Below, one piece after another: positions 32,501 to 38,262 of a stretch of 38,262 bases of DNA (position 1 is the stretch's first letter; the number at the start of each line of letters is the position of its first letter). Position numbers and translations under genes: made by a program. Location of the stretch: assembly GCA_018524725.1 (NCBI GenBank), contig JAEUWP010000295.1, forward strand, positions 1-38,262, in the 5' to 3' direction. Under the pieces are notes generated by a model, which saw nothing but the letters and a program-made list of their open reading frames with translations, did not search any database and was not told the DNA's origin. Source of the stretch: Podaxis mareebaensis (taxonomy: Eukaryota > Basidiomycota > Agaricomycetes > Agaricales > Agaricaceae).

Positions 32501-35500
32501 CTGTACGCAGTCACCCATCCTTCTTGGGGATGCATAGCAAAGGGGCTGCTTGCATGACATTGTGGGGTTCCCACCACCCCGCGTCTATGTAACAGTTGAG
32601 TTTTGCATGGAACTCCTCCTGTAATGACTGTGGGCATCTGGGCAAGTGATAGTTATATCACTTGTTCTCCTCTATGAGGTGAATCTTGTGATTCACCTCT
32701 CAGAATGGGGGTAGGCGAGATGGTGTTTCTTGCATCATATCGTTGTAGTCGCGCATCAACCGCTGCTTAATCTGCAGTATTTTGCACTGGTTCTGGTCAC
32801 CCAGATTATCAGGTGGTTTCTTTGTTTCGAATCGAGCACGCGTGTCCTCGATTCGTTTCATGCAGTTGTCTTCCATTGGTAGACGGACAACTGTCATACT
32901 ATGGATATAATCCCTGAGAGACCACTTGGGATATCTTATCCTTGTGAATTCTTCTGTGTGGACAATATTGTCCACACTGCTTGGGGTGTATCCCATAGAC
33001 GGTGGGTGTCCGTCTGCGGGTCGTTTCATTGACCAGATGCCTGATACCATGGTGTTCCACTCGTCAGGCATCTGCAGGTCATAGTACCAGTCGTACATTG
33101 CCTTGATGACCAGTGTTTCGATGAGCCATTTGTGGGCTGGTGGCCCTCGCTTTTGACAAGCTAGTAACTCGTCTTTGACTGAGACTATAGGGTGAAATTT
33201 AGGTTCACTCACATATTGTGGACGGGGAAGTTTCTCCCCGTGGTCTTCATTTCTTGTCCTCAAGGGAATCTCCTTGAGGATATGGGGATAATTGTGGGGG
33301 AGTTTTCCCCCAGTGTGTACTCCACTCGCTTCGATGACGTCCTCTACTGTCACTCGATTCATAGTGGGCTCTTTGCCTCCATATAGTCATGTCAACTGAT
33401 GTTTATCAGTCAAACAATGGCGATGGAGCCGCATATCTGAGTTACTGACAGTGTTGGTAGCTGGAATGCTGACTCCATCAATGATCACTGCTTGATTCTC
33501 GAAATTGAGCTTCACTTTATGCCGATGCATAAAGGGGGTTCCGATTATCATGTCATAGCGATCAAAGTTCGCTATGTCAAGGTACGATGAGGTTTTTATA
33601 GGCCCGACTGTCAATTCAGTGGTTGTGCTGTACTTCACAGTGGATCTACTACCAACTGTGCCCAGTTGGAGTGTGTGCAGATCTTCTAATTTGCTGACTT
33701 TAACGTCAGCAATTTGAGCAAAGGTGGGGGTCATTCTGGAGGTCGTACTCCCTGAATCCCAGAGCATCCAGGCTTCGATGCTGTTAACACTGATATACAA
33801 TGCAAGACATTGCTTCTTGCAAGGGGCAATCTGTGGGTGTAATATCTTTCCTTTGTTGGTTCGAAGAGTGACTCTTTGAACCCATTGATTTTGAGGCTCA
33901 TCTTCCTCAGGGTAATCAGTGAGCGCATTTATTTCGCTCTCTGCAGGAGTATCGTCGATACTTGCGAGGAAGTTCATGTCCTCGCTATCAGATCCATAGT
34001 CAGATTCAATGATGGTTACTTCGGCATATCCATCTTCTGAGGCTTGTGTTGACGCATGATCTTCGTCAACGTCGTCCTCCTCTTCTTCATAATCAGGCTG
34101 GTCATCTTCTGCCTGATCATCGTCTTCTTCTCCTGAGTGCGATACTCCGTCTTCAGGTATCGCTGTATGAGCTGCTCGAATCTGTGAGGGTTTACCCTTC
34201 AAAGGGCACTTGTCCGAGCTAGCATAATGGTTACTGCCACAGCGATAACATTTTATGGCATTGGTAGGTTTATTGGCATTGTGGTCCAGTGGTTTACTGG
34301 GCTGCCTCACGCCTAGGTGGTTGCTCGACTTATAATCCAGTCGAGCTGTTTTGTTCTTTGAGTCATGCGAGAGTTGCTGTAACTCTCGAATGTGCATTTG
34401 CTTTCGCCCATTTGCTACCTTCTTGGGTACGAATGCCGTTCGAGATCTAGATTGCTCTCGAATCGGTACTGGGCGATTATTATGCATCAGGGGATCTACT
34501 CCCCTGTTATTCAGATGAAGAGCCTGACAGTAGTATGATGTCAGTTTCCATTGGCTTTCGTATGAGACTGCGTAGGTGAGGAACTCGTCTAACGAGTTCA
34601 CTTCAGGGGACAGACCTTGATGAAACAGCAGGTCTGTCCTCATGTCCTCAGGTATTCCTTCCAGGAATAACTCGATGAGGGTATAATCATCAGGATGCAC
34701 AGTCATGCACTGTGCATTGTCCATGATGGAGTCATAGTATCCTTGTACTCCAATGCGAGGGTTATAATGGACTCGTTTGAGTCCTTCTCTCACTTTGTGC
34801 ATTGATGTTGGTAGCACGAAGTGATTGTACAGAGCAAGGATCGCTTCCTCGAAAGTCCAATCGAACTTTGTTCAATTAACATTTATAATGTGCCGAATGA
34901 TCATTCATTTGGCCTCTCCAGCTAGGTGGTAGGGTAGGGTATACAGGCGCAGCCTGTCCCTTGCATGATCCATTCCACCTAGACCTTTTAATGCAAGGTC
35001 TAGGCAGAGTGCGGATACGAAGTTTTTGAGGTCACTAAACCTCGGACTTCCACTGTAGGGCTCCAGACCTTTCTTGGTGGGGGGTTTCCCATTTCCGGGT
35101 CTGTACCCCTCTGGGAATTCAAATGGTTGCGAGAGGTACTCTCAGATTGTTGCACTCAACCGATTGTGCATTAGTCGTGTGTGATTGTGAATGGTGTTTG
35201 CAATGCCTGGGGACCCAAAGGTCGGTGGTATGTCTCTAACAAGGGAGTATCCTCACCTTGGTCTTTCAGGGGGTTGGTATAATTCCTCCCCTTCGTCGGA
35301 TTCTTCCTCTTGATGACTTCCATGACCAGTCGGTGGTTGTGGTACTGTTGGGGGGTATACTGGAGGAGTGGCTGGGGCTGCTCCTCTTAGTGTGGCTGCA
35401 TGAGCCATAGGTGGTGGTAACGACGATCGTCGAGGATGCAAGGCTCCTCACCTTAGGTCATTATCATCCAAGACATCCCCATCTACAGGGGTTGTTCCTA

Positions 35501-36611
35501 TGAACCGGATGCCTTGGTCTGGTATTTTTGACCTTCCGTATAGTCAAATATCTTCATTTCGCATCCGCTGGAGTGCCACTCGATCACTCCAGTATTCCAC
35601 GCACTCTATACTGGGCTTGGATGGCCCAGTTTCCAACCGCTTTTCTCTCTTGCCTCCACTCGGGTTAAGATCAATTTTAACAGAGTGCTTTTCTGAACTC
35701 TGTATAGGTCTTGGTTGAGCAATGGAGGCATTGGGGATTGCCCTATTGAGGGCAGTCAGTACTTGTGTTTGGCTTTCTAGACAACAAGAGTATTCGTCGT
35801 TGTTTTCACCAATCTTTCAAGGGGCAAACAGCTTGTCTAAGGCTTGTTGGGTCGAGTATGTTGTGATACTCGACTCTGAAGGGGTTGGTTCTGCAAAGGA
35901 TGATGTTCCTCTGATCGGTGCTTTTCCTTTGTCAGGGGTGCCACCAAGTGCCGCCATAGGGTCGGCATCGGATGGTGATTCTACCCGTGAAAGGGGGTTG
36001 TACAGGTGCTCATCACCTGTGTTATCCATTTCTTTCCTTGATCAAGCCGTAGGCATGGCTCGATAGATTTCATTCATGGGGGTTTCAGGTCTTTCCCCTT
36101 TATGTTGCTTTGCTGCCTTGTACAGCGAAGCGAGTCATTTAATTGTTTTACATAGGAGATTCTTATACATCTCCAATGTAGGGTCTATTGGTATATCTGT
36201 CGAGCTCTTAAACAGCTCAATGGTATATTCTTCTGCATGGAACCGCAGTTCTGCCCTTCTTACAGGGCTTTTGACATGATTCACGTCGAAAATGAGGGAA
36301 ATTCTTTCTTCGAGTGTATATAATTCACTCGATATTGCTGTGTTAAATTCAGGCGATGGTGCCCTGTCGAGTGACAATGGTTGCTCACTTTCCTCCTCTA
36401 TTGGTGGCAGAGTATGTAAATTGCTTCCAGCTGCAGTATTAGATCCCGTAGTCGGATTCTCTGCATTGTGTTGACTATTGTCGATGGGTTCTAATTTAAA
36501 TAGTCTGGAGTGGGGATAATTTCCCTTTCCTCCATTATTGTCAGTGCGGCTACTGCCACTAGGTAGTGAATCTGATGTGTTATCACATCAAAGCTTGTTG
36601 GGCGTTGTCAT
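29526..36611 (-). pseudogene. gag-pol: Element C gag-pol polyprotein, one frame
   Basis: ATG at 36611 (MTTPNKL); 2362 codons to TAA at 29526. Gag to about 34150, with a Cys/His knuckle of unusual spacing (CYRCGSNHYASSDKC, near 34240). Protease: LWDSGSTTSRMTP near 33765 and YDMIIGTPFMHRH near 33545. RT: LCIPKKDG near 32540 and YLDD at 32193-32204. RNase H: VICDASKTGIGAMYG near 31755, HELETLAILEAL, ITDHKALEFF. Integrase: HKIVGHLGD...CGTCETC finger near 30850-30740, MDFVGPFP, SSIVSD, FHPQMDGQTERMN. Chromodomain near 29770-29610 (FQVQWSLGDTTWEP). There are 22 internal stops, all TGA, several where this family has Arg (after KKDG, after the VLD of the post-YLDD helix, after IVSD). No frameshift in 7 kb. 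Confidence 0.93.
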
Positions 36612-36693
36612 TCTTGGTTGCCACGTGTACGTGGTGGTTAGGTATTATAGGGCATTTTGCTCGTGCGTTAGTCCACTCAGTGAACTAAAAAAA
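36612..36693 (-). other. Element C leader
   Basis: 82 bp between the 5' LTR and gag ATG. It begins with seven T, then AGTTCACTGAGTGGACT, which can fold on itself. No TGG-type PBS is seen, unlike B and D, so the priming mode is unclear. Confidence 0.6.
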
Positions 36694-36934
36694 TGTAAAG
36701 CTTTATGCTTTACAGTTAGAAGACCTCACGCTCACGCCAAATAGTTCAAACCCATTTATTGGGAGACTACGTGGCACAAGCAAAGGTCAGTTGTCACCGA
36801 CAACCGAAGTGCCCTAATAAACAGTAGATACAAACATGTGATGGAGTGATGGGTAAACAAGACTGATAGCAAAATATAACACAACAACATGGGTTAATTG
36901 ATTTTCGAATTAAGTGTAAGGGCGTGCCCTTACA
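36694..36934 (-). repeat. 5' LTR of element C
   Basis: 241 bp, equal in length to the 3' LTR. Keeps CpG at three of the five differing sites; the other two are CA here against TG in the 3' LTR. Confidence 0.95.
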
Positions 36935-36939
36935 GACAA
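36935..36939. repeat. 5-bp target-site duplication of element C (right copy)
   Basis: gacaa, identical to 25784-25788. Confidence 0.93.
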
Positions 36940-37041
36940 CTACATGATCATAGTAGAAGCTAAAGAAATTAATCTACACTGAAGTATGTTAAATATGCTG
37001 ATTTTCCCAATTTCCCATGCAGCCAAGTAGGTACCTCCACA
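36940..37041 (-). repeat. 3' LTR of D, proximal part
   Basis: 102 bp, continuing the LTR begun at 25706 and ending in CCACA on the plus strand. Matches 37742-37843. Confidence 0.88.
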
Positions 37042-37056
37042 TCTCACCCTTTCTTT
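37042..37056 (-). other. Polypurine tract of element D
   Basis: Minus strand AAAGAAAGGGTGAGA immediately before the 3' LTR start TGTGGAGG. Confidence 0.75.
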
Positions 37057-37636
37057 AAATAATGATGTCCTTGTCATTCCCCAATCCTACTACTGTTTCA
37101 GTTCCAAACACAGTTTGTGCAACTCCTAATTATATACATATGTACAAGGCTCTCAGTGAGTCAGTGAGTCAGTAGTCAGTTGCTCAGTCAGTTCAGTCAG
37201 TTGTTGGTCACTCAGTTGGTTCAGTCAGTTAGTTGTTTGGTCAGTTGATTCAAATGTCCAGTCTCTGTGTGCAATATGTGGATGGGCTCATGAGCAAGGT
37301 CTCAGATGAGATAAGGCAATGATGTCATGATGGGCAATCAAGAAATGGTAATAGGTAATGTGATGTGATAGCATGATGGTGATCTGATTGGATGGCTGAT
37401 GGCTAGCAGCTGCTGGGGATTGATAGCACTCATGGCCTCATAGGGTGCTTGTGGTGGTCAAGGAGCAGCAAAGGGTAGTTGACATATACACAGTGTTGAA
37501 AGGTGAATGAGCAAATAGTGAAGGGATATAGGAATGAGAGGAAGGTCACAGATCACCAACAAAGAAAGAAGGTTACAAAGACCAGGGGTGGACTGTCTTG
37601 ACAAGTCCAGGATATAAGTAGAGGTCAGGACATTGG
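37057..37636 (-). other. Non-coding interior of element D
   Basis: No ORF of note. It contains a degenerate CAGT/TCAGT-rich tract at about 37147-37248. Lack of gag or pol makes D dependent on another element. Confidence 0.7.
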
Positions 37637-37656
37637 GCCCCTTGCAGTGGGCTCCA
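37637..37656 (-). other. Primer-binding site of element D
   Basis: Minus strand TGGAGCCCACTGCAAGGGGC, two bases inside the 5' LTR. Identical to the PBS of element B except CA against TG at one former CpG. Confidence 0.8.
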
Positions 37657-37658
37657 AT

Positions 37659-37843
37659 TGTAGAGCAAGTAAGCTTGCTAGGATGTGAGGGCCCAGAGGT
37701 GTTGTTGACCTCAGGAGTACACTAACAAGTGATGGAGATGACTATATAATCATGGTAGAAGCTAAAGAAATTAATCTACACTGAAGTACATTAAATATGC
37801 CAATTTTCCCAATTTCCTATGCAGCCAAGTAGGTACCTCCACA
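37659..37843 (-). repeat. 5' LTR of element D
   Basis: 185 bp, TGTAGAGC ... CTCCACA on the plus strand; matches the two-part 3' LTR. Confidence 0.88.
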
Positions 37844-38262
37844 CCATTATAGCCTTAGATACAGTAGAATTCTACTACCATTAAGGTCTCAGGTGCAATA
37901 GAATTCTACTATCATTAAGGTCTCAGGTGTAGTAGAATTCTACTACCATTAAGGTCTCTGGTGCAGTAGAATTCTACTACTATTAAGGTTTCAGGTGCAG
38001 TAGAATTCTACTACTATTATGGTCTTAGATGCAGCAGAATTCTACTACTATTAATGGCCCAGGTGCAGTAGAATTCTACTACCATTAAGGTCTCAGATGC
38101 AGTAGAATTCTGCTCTCATTAAGGCCCTAGGTGTAGTAGAATTCTACTACTATTATGGTCTTAGATGCAGTAGAATTCTACTACCATTAAGGTTTCAGGT
38201 GCAGTAGAATTCTACTACTATTATGGTCTTAGATGCAGCAGAATTCTACTACTATTAATGGC
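37844..38262 (-). repeat. 34-bp tandem array, inverted orientation (array 2, continued)
   Basis: About 12 more units in the same orientation as 25122-25705; the array runs past the window edge. Units here are more uniform, and a higher-order repeat is visible (the stretch at about 38012-38058 recurs at 38211-38262). Confidence 0.92.

Larger units (their letters stand above)
25789..36934 (-). mobile_element. Complete 11.1-kb Ty3/gypsy chromovirus C
   Basis: Two 241-bp LTRs, 5-bp TSD, purine tract, one gag-pol frame of 2362 codons and a second ORF of about 1059 codons. No frameshift was found anywhere in the coding part; internal stops are 24 TGA and no TAA or TAG. The LTRs differ only at five CpG-derived sites, so the insertion is young. 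The element is saturated with short perfect inverted repeats (see findings). It is inserted in the 3' LTR of D. Confidence 0.96.
25706..37843 (-). mobile_element. Non-autonomous TRIM-like LTR element D, split by element C
   Basis: Without C (25789-36939) D is 987 bp: two 185-bp LTRs, a PBS, a 617-bp non-coding interior and a purine tract. The 3' LTR is in two parts, 25706-25788 and 36940-37041 (83 + 102 = 185). It was inserted in the 34-bp array with a 4-bp TSD. It shares with B the PBS 20-mer, the LTR start TGTGGAG and TSD length, so a B-type element may have mobilised it. The LTRs differ at about 22 of 185 positions, one of them a transversion, so D is older than C. Confidence 0.88.

Noticed and set aside
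26381..36611. TGA as a sense codon (variant genetic code) or programmed selenocysteine
   Set aside because: The TGAs fall at Arg positions by family knowledge, there are dozens, B and D show the same CpG loss in non-coding LTR sequence, and ordinary TGA stops also appear to end some frames. CpG deamination explains everything more simply.
1..38262. Host cellular genes, tRNA or rRNA
   Set aside because: None recognised; every long frame is accounted for by mobile elements or is too weak to assign.

Overview
The window looks like a repeat-rich stretch of a filamentous fungal nuclear genome, most likely an Agaricomycete (inferred from the style of the Ty3/gypsy and Tad1-like elements; I cannot name a species). 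I find no cellular protein gene, rRNA or tRNA. Almost every base belongs to a transposable element or a tandem repeat, and nearly all coding is on the minus strand. The elements are nested, and target-site duplications (TSDs) let me reconstruct the order of insertion.

Left block (1-22286). A chromodomain Ty3/gypsy element (A) has ORF0, gag and pol at 21513-16574, more pol at 9166-8486 and 1326-875, and an extra 3' ORF from 888 off the left edge. It is broken twice. A complete second gypsy element (B, 9167-16569) has 603-bp LTRs and a 4-bp TSD. A complete Tad1-like LINE (1327-8466) has a 19-bp TSD and a poly(A) tail. The LINE carries a 5'-truncated, opposite-strand copy of its own family at 3160-3403 with a 14-bp TSD. 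Removing each insert plus one TSD puts A's pol back into one frame.

Middle (22287-25705). A plus-strand LTR fragment (E) is followed by a 34-bp tandem array built on a palindrome with an EcoRI core, a 1.6-kb low-complexity centre, and the same array in inverted orientation. The layout resembles a foldback element.

Right block (25706-38262). The inverted array is interrupted by a tiny non-autonomous LTR element (D, 987 bp without its insert). D's 3' LTR is in turn split by an 11.1-kb gypsy element (C, 25789-36934; 241-bp LTRs, 5-bp TSD). The array resumes at 37844 and runs off the right edge.

Three features stand out. (1) C is packed with short perfect inverted repeats, roughly one per 50 bp in the parts I read closely, across coding and LTR sequence; the other elements do not look like this. 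(2) The reading frames of A, B and C contain about 65 internal stops, all TGA by my hand count, many at positions that are Arg in these families. The LTR pairs of B and C differ almost only by transitions at former CpG sites. Together this points to CpG-directed deamination of methylated DNA rather than ordinary decay. (3) A and C both carry an extra ORF starting in the +1 frame just inside the end of pol; in C it spans about 1059 codons and I do not recognise it.
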